Source of the DNA: Labilibaculum filiforme
Lineage (GTDB): Bacteria; Bacteroidota; Bacteroidia; Bacteroidales; Marinifilaceae
Reading direction: 5' to 3'
NCBI RefSeq assembly: GCF_002843315.1
Contig: NZ_MVDD01000006.1
Location: forward strand, 255,439 to 319,438
DNA: 64,000 nt
This document shows, one piece after another, positions 1 to 8,844 of the stretch; the stretch's first letter is position 1; every line of letters starts with the position of its first letter. Under the pieces are notes generated by a model, which was not told the origin of the DNA, did not search any database, and saw only the letters and a list, made by a program, of their open reading frames with translations. The translations under genes and the position numbers were made by a program.

Positions 1-1628
1 AAGAAACTCAATAAAATACCAGCAGCAACAGCCGATCCAATAACACCTGAAACGTTTGGTGCCATCGCATGCATCAACAAGTGATTTGTTGGATCATTTT
101 GCAATCCTAATGTTTGAACAACCCGAGCACTATCTGGTACTGCAGATACTCCTGCTGCGCCAATCATAGGGTTAATTGGACGATCTTTTGGTGAAAGCCA
201 ATTCATTATTTTTGCAAAAATAACTCCTCCCGCTGTAGCTACAATAAATGAAGCCGCTCCTAATCCAAAAATTAAGATTGAATCCTTAGTAAGAAATACA
301 TCCGCCTGAGTAGATGCTCCAACGGTAACTCCCAACAATATAGTAATTGTATTAATTAATGCATTACTAGCAGTATCGGCCAAACGATTTGTCACTGTTG
401 ATTCTTTTAATAAATTACCAAAGAATAACATTCCTAATAGAGGAAGTGCTGTTGGAGAAATGAAAGCTGTTAATAACAAACCAATGATAGGGAAAATAAT
501 TTTCTCAAGACGAGTTACCGCACGTGGTGGCTTCATCTTAATTTTTCTTTCCTTTTTGGTTGTTAATAAGTTGATAATTGGAGGTTGAATTACCGGAACC
601 AAAGCCATGTACGAATACGCAGCAATAGCAATAGGCCCAATTAGATTCTTAACCGTTTCACCATTTGCCATTACATTCATTCCATTTGCCAGCTTCGACG
701 ACAAGAAAATTGCGGTAGGACCATCGGCTCCACCAATAATTCCTATTGCACCAGCTTCTGGTGGAGCAAAGCCCAACCAAAGAGCTCCCAAAAAGGTTGC
801 AAAAATACCAATCTGAGCAGCTGCACCCAAAATCATTAACCTTGGATTACTAATTAAGGAAGAGAAATCAGTCATTGCACCAATTCCTAAAAATATTAAT
901 GGTGGATACCAACCATTAACCACTCCCGAATAAAGTATATTCAATACCGAACCTGGCTCATAAATACCTAATTTCAAGTTGAAATCTACCGCTTGAAACA
1001 TTGGAATATTACCAATAATAATACCTGTTCCAATCGGAATAAGTAATAAGGGTTCGTAATCGTATTTAATAGCTAGAAAAATAAAAACCAAACCAATTAA
1101 CACCATAAACAAATGTCCAAGTGTAACGTTTGCGAAACCTGTGAATTCATAAAAATTCATCAAACCAACAACCGCTCCTGAATTGTTAACACAATTAAGG
1201 TCTGCATTTTTAAACTTCAGAATATCCCCTTCAACTTTGGCTATACGCGTGCCAAGCTCCAGTTTTTCTGTTGTTGAAAGATAATTATTCGAACCTGAGT
1301 TCGGATCTAAATTTTTAGCTAAATGAGTTACTACTTGCGGATTAAATTTAATAATAACATTTTCTCCTTGTGCTTCCCATTTCCCTGTAAAGCGTTGCTT
1401 TACCGAATCCATAATAAATGTATTATCTACTTTGAATTCGAAAATCTTATATCTTTTTACTGTTATATCGGAATCGCCAACAGGATTTGGGATGTAACCA
1501 TCTTCATGATTTACCCATTTCCCTGTTGTCAATTTTTCTGCAGTATCCGATGATTTTTGAGCAATGGAGTTAAATGCTAACCCCATTACCAAAATCATTG
1601 AGAATACCAATGAATAAAGTTTTCTCAT
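1..1628 (-). CDS. mmdB: Na+-translocating methylmalonyl-CoA/oxaloacetate decarboxylase beta subunit, 3' end cut by window edge
   Basis: Integral membrane subunit that decarboxylates carboxybiotin and exports Na+. About 542 codons are present; the frame runs off the left edge near the expected C-terminus. Residues from about 168 on match the OadB/GcdB/MmdB family: a first membrane helix, then the motif DYEPLLLIPIG (190-200), GGADGPTAIF and several further helices. Unusually, residues 1-165 are an extra part: a cleavable-looking signal peptide (MRKLYSLVFS...NSIAQ, 1-24) and a soluble lipocalin-like stretch with TGKW motifs (about 36 and 81). I read the frame through from the ATG at 1628 without a stop, so the extension is fused in frame. 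It is the last visible gene of the mce-mmdA-mmdD-mmdC-mmdB cluster, 32 bp after mmdC. Substrate (methylmalonyl-CoA rather than oxaloacetate) is inferred from the neighbours. Confidence 0.93.
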   Translation of the reverse strand, partial: MRKLYSLVFSMILVMGLAFNSIAQKSSDTAEKLTTGKWVNHEDGYIPNPVGDSDITVKRYKIFEFKVDNTFIMDSVKQRFTGKWEAQGENVIIKFNPQVVTHLAKNLDPNSGSNNYLSTTEKLELGTRIAKVEGDILKFKNADLNCVNNSGAVVGLMNFYEFTGFANVTLGHLFMVLIGLVFIFLAIKYDYEPLLLIPIGTGIIIGNIPMFQAVDFNLKLGIYEPGSVLNILYSGVVNGWYPPLIFLGIGAMTDFSSLISNPRLMILGAAAQIGIFATFLGALWLGFAPPEAGAIGIIGGADGPTAIFLSSKLANGMNVMANGETVKNLIGPIAIAAYSYMALVPVIQPPIINLLTTKKERKIKMKPPRAVTRLEKIIFPIIGLLLTAFISPTALPLLGMLFFGNLLKESTVTNRLADTASNALINTITILLGVTVGASTQADVFLTKDSILIFGLGAASFIVATAGGVIFAKIMNWLSPKDRPINPMIGAAGVSAVPDSARVVQTLGLQNDPTNHLLMHAMAPNVSGVIGSAVAAGILLSF

Positions 1629-1660
1629 TTATATAGTTTTTGCCTTTAAGTATTAAAATG

Positions 1661-2083
1661 TTACGCTATTTCAATTAGTACGTCATCCTGAAGTACGCTA
1701 TCGCCAACTGCAACCTTTATGGCTTTAACGGTTCCTCCTTTTTCGGCTAACACATTATTTTCCATTTTCATTGCTTCCATCACCAAAAGAGTATCTCCTG
1801 GGTTGATAGAATCACCAACTGCAATGTTAATTTTAATAATGCTACCTGGAAGTGGTGCCTTTACTGTTGAAGCACCTGTTGCTCCTTTTTTGATGTTACC
1901 TTCGCCTGGTTTGTTAACAACCGGCTTGCGAACCAATCTTGGAGTTTTTGATGATTTATCTGCAACATGCACATCCACATCATAACTCGTTCCGTTCACC
2001 TCAATTTTGGCATTCGATCCTTGAAAATCCTTGATCTCCACATCGTATTCTTGCCCACGTATTGTAAATTTGAACTTCTTCAT
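1661..2083 (-). CDS. mmdC: biotin carboxyl carrier subunit of the decarboxylase
   Basis: A 140-residue biotin/lipoyl-attachment protein that carries the CO2 group between the carboxyltransferase and the membrane subunit. The C-terminal biotinyl domain (about 72-140) has APLPG and the biotinylation motif EAMKMEN with Lys106. An N-terminal domain (1-40) and a Pro/Lys/Gly-rich linker (45-70) precede it, as in MmdC/GcdC of sodium-pump decarboxylases. It sits 5 bp after the gamma subunit gene and 32 bp before the beta subunit, so one transcript is likely. Confidence 0.93.
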   Translation of the reverse strand: MKKFKFTIRGQEYDVEIKDFQGSNAKIEVNGTSYDVDVHVADKSSKTPRLVRKPVVNKPGEGNIKKGATGASTVKAPLPGSIIKINIAVGDSINPGDTLLVMEAMKMENNVLAEKGGTVKAIKVAVGDSVLQDDVLIEIA

Positions 2084-2088
2084 TTTGC

Positions 2089-2439
2089 TTATCTTGGTTG
2101 ATTCATTACTCCATAAATCTTAGAACTCCATGGAGAATAATTCTTAGTAACTTTTTTAATTGTAATGATATTGCTTTCATCATCGTGGTTTTGGTTAAAG
2201 TGCATGTGCAAGGCCATTGCAATAGCAGCATTAACACCACCTTCGATGTTTAAATCATCAGTTTCAGCGCCAGATCTGCCTTCTCTCATCAACTTTTTTC
2301 TTAAGTTAAGATGGAAGAGTTTTGGCAAATTGACAAAAACAATTACTAGTAGTACCAATGCAAGAAATACAATGGAATAACCTACAATAGCAACAGTCCA
2401 TCCACCTTGACTTCCTATAGATAAAATATTCATTAACAT
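2089..2439 (-). CDS. mmdD: OadG-family decarboxylase gamma/delta subunit
   Basis: A 116-residue small membrane subunit that holds the Na+-pump complex together. It has one N-terminal membrane helix (about residues 14-37, rich in Val/Leu/Ile), a basic stretch (LRKKLMREGR) and an acidic middle, and the C-terminal motif ITIKKV...SPWSSKIYGV seen in OadG family members of Bacteroidota. The start is either the first or third codon (both Met). It lies 12 bp after mmdA and 5 bp before the biotin carrier. Low conservation of this family makes the exact name (OadG/MmdD) a matter of context. Confidence 0.85.
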   Translation of the reverse strand: MLMNILSIGSQGGWTVAIVGYSIVFLALVLLVIVFVNLPKLFHLNLRKKLMREGRSGAETDDLNIEGGVNAAIAMALHMHFNQNHDDESNIITIKKVTKNYSPWSSKIYGVMNQPR

Positions 2440-2451
2440 AGAACGTTTTTT

Positions 2452-4008
2452 TTATAATGGAATATTAGAATGTTTTTTAGGTGGATTCACTTGCTTCTTA
2501 GTCTGAAGAGACTGGAATGCGCGAATCACTCTGAAACGTGTATTACGTGGCTCAATTACATCATCAATATAACCGTAAGATGCTGCATTGTATGGATTAG
2601 CAAAAGCTTCGTTGTACTCAATTTCAGTTTCTGTAATAAACTTCGCTTTATCAGCATCGTTTAATTCAGCCATTTTTCTTCCGTGAAGTACTTCAATTGC
2701 ACCTTTTGCTCCCATAACAGCAATTTCAGCTGTAGGCCATGCATAATTTAAATCACCACGAAGTTGCTTACAAGACATTACATCATGAGCTCCACCGTAA
2801 GATTTTCTTAGAGTAATAGTTACTTTAGGAACAGTAGCTTCACCATAAGCGAACATTAATTTCGCTCCATGAGTAATAATACCACCAAATTCCTGACTTG
2901 ATCCAGGTAGGAAACCAGGAACGTCAACCAATGTTAAAATTGGAATATTGAAACAGTCACAGAAACGAATAAATCTAGCCGCTTTTCTTGAAGATTCGAT
3001 ATCAAGTACACCTGCAAGGAAACTAGGCTGATTAGCAACAACACCTACTGACATTCCACCCATACGAGTAAAACCTACAATAATGTTTTTTGCATAGTGA
3101 CGATGAACTTCCAAAAATTCTGCATCATCGGCAATCGAATAAATTACATCCTTCATGTCATAAGGCATGTTTGGATTTGCTGGAATGATTTCATTAAGAA
3201 TATCATCCAGTCTATCGATTGGATCTGTACAAGTTGTAATTGGAGCTTCTTCCAAATTATTAGAAGGCATGTAAGACAATAGCTTACGAACAATCATGAT
3301 TCCTTCTTCTTCATCTTCTACCATGAAATGAGATACTCCTGATTTAGTAGCATGCATTTTAGCACCACCTAAATCTTCAACGGAGATATCTTCACCTGTA
3401 ACCGTCTTAACAACCTTAGGACCGGTAACAAACATGTACGACTTTTCTTCTGTCATCATGATAAAATCGGTAAGAGCTGGAGAATAAACAGCACCACCTG
3501 CACAAGGACCAAAAATTGCAGAAATCTGAGGAATTACTCCTGAAGCAAGAATATTTCTTTCAAAAATCTCAGCATATCCTGCCAAAGCAGTTACACCTTC
3601 TTGAATACGAGCTCCTCCTGAATCATTAAGACCCACTACTGGTGCGCCCATCTTCATTGCCATATCCATAATTTTACAAATTTTCTGTGCGAATGTTTCA
3701 GATAACGATCCACCAAAAACTGTAAAATCCTGAGAGAAAACGAAAACTAAACGTCCGTCGATTGTTCCCTGACCGGTAACAACACCATCGCCCAAAAATT
3801 TTGTTTCCTCCATACCGAAGTTAGTACAACGGTGTGATACAAACATATCAAATTCCTCGAAACTTCCTTCATCAAGAAGCATATCGATTCTTTCGCGAGC
3901 TGTGAACTTGCCTTTCTTGTGTTGAGATGCAATTCTACTTTCACCTCCACCAAGCTTAGCCTCTGCTCTTAAATCAATTAACTTTTTAATTTTATCCTGA
4001 CTAGCCAT
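2452..4008 (-). CDS. mmdA: acyl-CoA carboxylase beta-type subunit: methylmalonyl-CoA decarboxylase carboxyltransferase
   Basis: A 518-residue carboxyltransferase of the crotonase fold that moves CO2 from methylmalonyl-CoA to biotin, giving propionyl-CoA. Typical length for the PCC-beta/MmdA family. Visible family motifs: [13 protein letters not shown] (about 91-103), [14 protein letters not shown] (oxyanion-loop region of the N half), [16 protein letters not shown], and in the C half VDVPGFLPG and the ending [11 protein letters not shown]. The gene lies between mce and the membrane/biotin subunits, which favours the decarboxylase over the carboxylase role. A second paralogue at 30553-32088 sits with a biotin carboxylase instead. 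Confidence 0.93.
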   Translation of the reverse strand: MASQDKIKKLIDLRAEAKLGGGESRIASQHKKGKFTARERIDMLLDEGSFEEFDMFVSHRCTNFGMEETKFLGDGVVTGQGTIDGRLVFVFSQDFTVFGGSLSETFAQKICKIMDMAMKMGAPVVGLNDSGGARIQEGVTALAGYAEIFERNILASGVIPQISAIFGPCAGGAVYSPALTDFIMMTEEKSYMFVTGPKVVKTVTGEDISVEDLGGAKMHATKSGVSHFMVEDEEEGIMIVRKLLSYMPSNNLEEAPITTCTDPIDRLDDILNEIIPANPNMPYDMKDVIYSIADDAEFLEVHRHYAKNIIVGFTRMGGMSVGVVANQPSFLAGVLDIESSRKAARFIRFCDCFNIPILTLVDVPGFLPGSSQEFGGIITHGAKLMFAYGEATVPKVTITLRKSYGGAHDVMSCKQLRGDLNYAWPTAEIAVMGAKGAIEVLHGRKMAELNDADKAKFITETEIEYNEAFANPYNAASYGYIDDVIEPRNTRFRVIRAFQSLQTKKQVNPPKKHSNIPL

Positions 4009-4043
4009 AACTAAATGAGTTATTATATATTTATTGAGTATTC

Positions 4044-4448
4044 TTATTTATTACCACAAATCTCAGTCAATACACGCTGAGTTGATTTTGGATGAAGAAA
4101 TCCGATTTTAAGACCTTCTGCTCCATTACGAGGAGTTTTGTCAATCACCTCACAGCCAGCTTCCTGAACATCAGTTAGTGCTTGTTGAACATCCTCAACA
4201 GCGAATGCCATATGATGCATTCCTCCGCCTGTTTTTGCAACAAACTTACCTATTGGACCTTCTGGATCGGTTGATTCCAACAATTCAATTTTGGTATCTC
4301 CAACTTTAAAAAAAGCGGTTTTAACCTTCTGATCTACTACCTCTTCAACTGCGTAACACTCCAAACCCAAAACTTTTTCGTAAAATGGAATTGCTTCTTC
4401 TAAGCTTTTTACAGCTATACCGATATGTTCAATATGCGATGGTTTCAT
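4044..4448 (-). CDS. mce: methylmalonyl-CoA epimerase
   Basis: A 134-residue vicinal-oxygen-chelate protein that interconverts (R)- and (S)-methylmalonyl-CoA. Two beta-alpha-beta-beta-beta repeats are visible; the expected metal ligands appear as His8 (EHIGIAV), Glu55 region (KIELLE), His79 ([10 protein letters not shown]) and Glu129 (LTEICG). It is the first gene of the decarboxylase cluster, 35 bp before mmdA, and supplies the epimer that the decarboxylase needs after methylmalonyl-CoA mutase (not in this window). A Bacteroidota-type promoter is seen just upstream. Confidence 0.95.
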   Translation of the reverse strand: MKPSHIEHIGIAVKSLEEAIPFYEKVLGLECYAVEEVVDQKVKTAFFKVGDTKIELLESTDPEGPIGKFVAKTGGGMHHMAFAVEDVQQALTDVQEAGCEVIDKTPRNGAEGLKIGFLHPKSTQRVLTEICGNK

Positions 4449-4958
4449 TATAGATATATTTTAAATTAATGATGATTGCAAAAATATCAAATTGAAAAAC
4501 GGCAATCAATGATCTGTAACATTATAAAAGTTGTTTTTCAACATGTATGCAAAACGAGAAGATCTCACTTTACTTCTAAAAATCAAACAAATAAGCTCAA
4601 AATATCCTCTAAACTCTCTTATTTAGAATTTAAAAGATCGAAAACCTTTGCGTAAAAAATAGAATTCGAAAAGTTTCCAACTAATTTGCGACCAAAGAAA
4701 CTCTCTTTTCACTTAATAGAGAAATTTATTTTACTATTTCTCAACATATTCCCTCTCAAATATGTCTTTGGTAAACATTAGCGATTAGGTATAAATACTA
4801 ACACTTCCATTTTATCATTCTGCATTGATATCGTATCCCCTTAAAATTCGATAGACTTAGGGGACTCATTTTGTAAGCTTGTGTAAAGTCTTTTACCTAT
4901 ATTTGCATTTTGAAAAAGGTTTCAACCATTATTATAAATTTCATAAGTAGACTCTAAG
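4449..4958. other. divergent intergenic region between mce and purL
   Basis: 510 bp without a credible gene. It holds the mce promoter at its left end and a possible purL -7 box (TATATTTG, 4898-4905) at its right end; the -33 element for the latter is unclear (TTTG at 4870-4873 is 24 nt away). A short inverted repeat TCCCCT/AGGGGA (4836-4841, 4859-4864) precedes that box. I see no riboswitch. Confidence 0.4.
4479..4510 (-). promoter_or_regulatory. Bacteroidota-type promoter of the mce-mmd operon
   Basis: On the minus strand the -7 box TATTTTTG (4486-4479) fits TANNTTTG exactly, and ATTG (4510-4507) lies 20 nt upstream as the -33 element. Transcription would begin about 20-25 nt before the mce ATG. 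Pattern match only. Confidence 0.45.
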
Positions 4959-7900
4959 ATGATACTATTCTTCCAAAAAGACGAAGTACACTTTGTTGTT
5001 CAGACAACTAACCAATTGAATGTTTTGGATTTTAAAAAGCTTTCGTGGCTTTTCGGGGATGCCACAAAAATTCAAGAAGATGAATTAGAGGGATTTTTTA
5101 TTGGCCCAAGAAAGGAAATGATTACTCCTTGGAGTACAAATGCAGTTGAAATAACCCAAAACATGGGAATTTCTGGAATTCTTCGAATTGAAGAATTTAA
5201 TAAGGTAGAAAATGAAAAAGCGGCATACGATCCAATGCTACAGGCTTTTTACACCAAAATTGGTCAAGATATCTACACCATTGAAAAGCAACCAGAACCT
5301 ATTATAAATATTGAAAATATTGCAGTTTACAACCAACAAGAAGGTTTGGCTCTTAGTAGTGAAGAAATTGATTATTTAGACGGCGTTTCGGAAAAAATAG
5401 GTAGAAAATTAACCGATTCGGAAGTATTTGGTTTCTCGCAGGTAAACTCCGAACACTGTCGGCATAAAATATTTAACGGAGTATTTGTTATTGATGGCGA
5501 AGAAAAAGAAGCTTCCCTTTTTCAATTGATTAAAAAAACATCTCAATTAAATCATAACCGCATTGTATCTGCCTACAAAGACAATTGCGCATTTTTAGAA
5601 GGACCTAAAATGGAACAGTTTGCTCCTGTCTCTCATGACAAAGCAGATTTCTTTCAAACCAAAGATATTAATACTGTTATTTCGCTGAAAGCGGAAACAC
5701 ATAATTTCCCAACAACGGTAGAACCATTTAATGGTGCTGCAACAGGAACTGGTGGCGAAATTAGAGATAGAATTGCTGGAGGAAAAGCATCAGTACCAAT
5801 GGCTGGAACAGCTGTTTACATGACTTCTTATCCAAGACTAGAAGCATCGCGCACATGGGAAAATGCTACCGACCCAAGAAAATGGTTGTATCAAACTCCT
5901 GAGGAAATTTTAATTAAAGCATCGAACGGAGCAAGTGATTTTGGAAATAAATTCGGTCAGCCGCTTATTTGTGGATCGGTACTTACTTTCGAACATTTCG
6001 AAAACAATAAAAAATACGGTTACGACAAGGTAATTATGCAAGCCGGAGGAATTGGTTACGGAAAATTAGAGCAAGCTCAGAAAGACGTTCCAGAAAAAGG
6101 CGATAAAGTAATTCTTTTAGGTGGTGACAACTACCGAATTGGAATGGGCGGTGGTGCTGTTTCATCTGTTGCAACGGGAGAATTTACGAATTCGATAGAA
6201 TTAAATGCCGTGCAACGTTCGAATCCTGAAATGCAAAAAAGGGTTTGTAATGCAATTAGAGCAATGGCCGAAATAGACGAAAATCCTATTGTTTCAATTC
6301 ATGATCATGGTGCAGGTGGACACTTAAATTGCTTGTCGGAATTAGTAGAAGAGACCGGAGGTAAAATTGATTTAAATGCACTTCCGGTTGGCGACCCTAC
6401 TCTTTCGGCGAAAGAAATTGTTGGTAACGAATCTCAGGAAAGAATGGGATTGGTTATTAAAGAAAAAGATGTTGCGCTTTTAACGCGTATTGCCGACCGA
6501 GAAAGGGCTCCTATTTACCAAGTTGGTGAAACAACTGGAGATATGAGATTTACTTTTGAAGATAAAAAAACCGGACAGAATCCAATCGACCTTGCTCTTT
6601 CGGAAATGTTTGGCAAACCTCCAAAAACGGTACTTACCGATACTTCACTACATGAAAAATTTGAAGCTGTTACACACGATGCATCAAAAATAGAAGAATA
6701 CATCGAAAATGTGCTTCAGATAGAAGCTGTTGCTTGTAAAGATTGGTTAACAAATAAAGTAGACCGATCGGTTACTGGAAAAATTGCCATGCAACAATGT
6801 GCTGGTCCGCTTCAACTACCTTTGAACAATTTAGGTGCGGTTACTATCGATTTTCAAGGTGAGAAAGGAATTGCCACCTCTATTGGACATACTCCGATTG
6901 CCGCTTTAGTTGATTCTGAAAACGGATCTCGCCTTTCCATTGCCGAATCGTTAACCAATATGGTTTGGGCTCCAATTGAGCAAGGACTTAAAGGTGTTTC
7001 ATTATCGGCAAACTGGATGTGGCCTTGTAAAAATGCCGGTGAGGATGCTCGCTTGTATCAGGCCGTTCAATCCATCAGCGATTTTGCGATTAAATTGGGA
7101 ATTAATATCCCAACAGGCAAAGATTCTCTTTCCATGACTCAAAAATATGGAAAAGACGATGTTGTTTATTCTCCAGGAACTGTAATTATATCCACCGTTG
7201 GTGAAATAATTGATATTAATAAAATGATTTCTCCGGTACTGAAAAAAGTAACTGGATCTCATCTTATTTATATGGATTTCTCGAAAGATGATTTCCAATT
7301 AGGGGGAAGTAGTTTTGCACAAATCGTAAATAAATTAGGTACACAAACTCCAGATGTTAAAGATGCCGACTATTTTGCGAAGGCATTTGAAACACTTCAA
7401 CAATTAATAATAGATGGTAAAATTCTTGCTGGTCATGATATTTCGGCTGGTGGTATGATTACTGCTTTATTGGAAATGTGTTTTGCTGACAACAGACTGG
7501 GTGCGAACATTGACCTTTCCAGCATTGAGGAAAATGATCTGATCAAAGTATTATTTAGTGAAAACCCCGGTGTTCTATTCCAAGTTCAGGAACTGGAAAC
7601 TATTTCCGAAATTCTTGTTGCTAAAGGAATTAAATTTCATGTAATTGGTACCCTTGCCGAAGCTGGAAAAATGAATATCTCGAAAGAGGAGAAAGTACTT
7701 CATTTAGACATTCCTTCGCTTCGCGATCTTTGGTTCAAAACTTCCTATTTGTTAGATAGAAATCAATCTGGCAATAAACTAGCGCTAGAAAGATTCAAAT
7801 CGTACAAGGAAAATGCTTTGGAATATAAATTCAAAGCCAACTTCACAGGAAAGTTTGCACAATACGGTATCGATCCAAAAAGAAAAGAAAAATCGGGTGT

Positions 7901-8648
7901 TAAAGCTGCTATCATTCGTGAAAAAGGGGTTAACGGCGACCGTGAAATGGCGTGGATGATGCACTTGGCTGGTATGGATGTTAAAGATGTTCACATGACA
8001 GATTTAATTGCCGGACGTGAAGATTTATCGGACGTAAACATGATTGTTTTTGTTGGAGGATTCTCTAACTCGGATGTATTGGGTTCTGCAAAAGGTTGGG
8101 CCGGAGCTTTCCTTTACAATGAAAAAGCGAAAAAAGCGCTTGATAATTTCTATGCTAGAAAGGATACTTTAAGTCTGGGAGTTTGTAATGGTTGTCAGTT
8201 AATTTCTGAGCTAGGATTAATTTATCCAGATCATGAAAAGCATCCAAAACTACTACATAACGAATCACATAAATTCGAATCGGGATTTGTAAGTGTAGCC
8301 ATTCAGGAAAATAACTCGGTAATGCTTTCGTCTTTAGCAGGAAGTAAATTAGGTATTTGGGTTGCTCACGGAGAAGGTAAATTTGCATTGCCTTACGGTG
8401 AAGATCAGTATCAAATTCCAATGAAATACAATATTGATCAATATCCTGCCAATCCAAACGGTTCTCCTTTCGCAACTGCTGCTATTTCCTCGAATGATGG
8501 TCGCCATTTAGCAATGATGCCACATCTTGAAAGAGCAACTTACCCATGGAACTGGGCTCATTACGATGAAAATCGTGTAGCTGATGAAGTTTCTCCTTGG
8601 ATTGAAGCATTTGTGAATGCAAAGAAATGGATTATGGAACATCAATAA
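4959..8648 (+). CDS. purL: phosphoribosylformylglycinamidine synthase (large, single-chain)
   Basis: Catalyses the glutamine- and ATP-dependent conversion of FGAR to FGAM, step 4 of purine synthesis, in the cytoplasm. At 1229 residues it is the large single-chain type. Seen in order: N-terminal PurS-like part, FGAM-synthase motif FSQVNSEHCRHK (about 160-171), two AIR-synthase-like halves (for example GGAVSSVATG, and HDISAGGMITALLEM), then a class I glutamine amidotransferase domain with nucleophile Cys1076 in GVCNGCQ and the His1189/Glu1191 pair in MPHLERA. It is monocistronic: divergent from mce and closed by a strong terminator 20 bp downstream. Confidence 0.97.
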   Translation: MILFFQKDEVHFVVQTTNQLNVLDFKKLSWLFGDATKIQEDELEGFFIGPRKEMITPWSTNAVEITQNMGISGILRIEEFNKVENEKAAYDPMLQAFYTKIGQDIYTIEKQPEPIINIENIAVYNQQEGLALSSEEIDYLDGVSEKIGRKLTDSEVFGFSQVNSEHCRHKIFNGVFVIDGEEKEASLFQLIKKTSQLNHNRIVSAYKDNCAFLEGPKMEQFAPVSHDKADFFQTKDINTVISLKAETHNFPTTVEPFNGAATGTGGEIRDRIAGGKASVPMAGTAVYMTSYPRLEASRTWENATDPRKWLYQTPEEILIKASNGASDFGNKFGQPLICGSVLTFEHFENNKKYGYDKVIMQAGGIGYGKLEQAQKDVPEKGDKVILLGGDNYRIGMGGGAVSSVATGEFTNSIELNAVQRSNPEMQKRVCNAIRAMAEIDENPIVSIHDHGAGGHLNCLSELVEETGGKIDLNALPVGDPTLSAKEIVGNESQERMGLVIKEKDVALLTRIADRERAPIYQVGETTGDMRFTFEDKKTGQNPIDLALSEMFGKPPKTVLTDTSLHEKFEAVTHDASKIEEYIENVLQIEAVACKDWLTNKVDRSVTGKIAMQQCAGPLQLPLNNLGAVTIDFQGEKGIATSIGHTPIAALVDSENGSRLSIAESLTNMVWAPIEQGLKGVSLSANWMWPCKNAGEDARLYQAVQSISDFAIKLGINIPTGKDSLSMTQKYGKDDVVYSPGTVIISTVGEIIDINKMISPVLKKVTGSHLIYMDFSKDDFQLGGSSFAQIVNKLGTQTPDVKDADYFAKAFETLQQLIIDGKILAGHDISAGGMITALLEMCFADNRLGANIDLSSIEENDLIKVLFSENPGVLFQVQELETISEILVAKGIKFHVIGTLAEAGKMNISKEEKVLHLDIPSLRDLWFKTSYLLDRNQSGNKLALERFKSYKENALEYKFKANFTGKFAQYGIDPKRKEKSGVKAAIIREKGVNGDREMAWMMHLAGMDVKDVHMTDLIAGREDLSDVNMIVFVGGFSNSDVLGSAKGWAGAFLYNEKAKKALDNFYARKDTLSLGVCNGCQLISELGLIYPDHEKHPKLLHNESHKFESGFVSVAIQENNSVMLSSLAGSKLGIWVAHGEGKFALPYGEDQYQIPMKYNIDQYPANPNGSPFATAAISSNDGRHLAMMPHLERATYPWNWAHYDENRVADEVSPWIEAFVNAKKWIMEHQ

Positions 8649-8668
8649 AGTCAACAACTTAAATATAC

Positions 8669-8699
8669 AATACCTCCTTTTTTAAGGGGGTATTTTTTT
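8669..8699 (+). terminator. rho-independent terminator of purL
   Basis: An 11-bp stem (8669-8679 with 8684-8694, one G-U pair), TTTT loop, followed by a T run to 8699. Confidence 0.85.
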
Positions 8700-8770
8700 G
8701 CTCTATTTAAAAACTTTTAAATCAATTCGAATACGATATTACGTATAGTAATGCATCATCTCCAGACAAT

Positions 8771-8803
8771 AAAAAAACCCTCGGATGATAAATCTGAGGG
8801 TTT
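8771..8803 (-). terminator. rho-independent terminator of the T9SS protein gene
   Basis: Minus-strand hairpin: AAACCCTCGGAT (8775-8786) pairs with 8792-8803, one G-U; on the minus strand a run of seven T follows (8777-8771). It lies 40 bp after the stop of the minus-strand gene. Confidence 0.8.
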
Positions 8804-8844
8804 CATTCTGGATTAAAAATCGCTTTCTATTTAGAATTCTTTAT

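Noticed and set aside
607..816. Open frame on the plus strand
   Set aside because: Lies antisense inside the decarboxylase beta subunit, which has clear family motifs on the minus strand.
4836..4905. purL riboswitch or attenuator
   Set aside because: Only a 6-bp inverted repeat lies there, upstream of the likely promoter; no purine or PRPP riboswitch core recognised.
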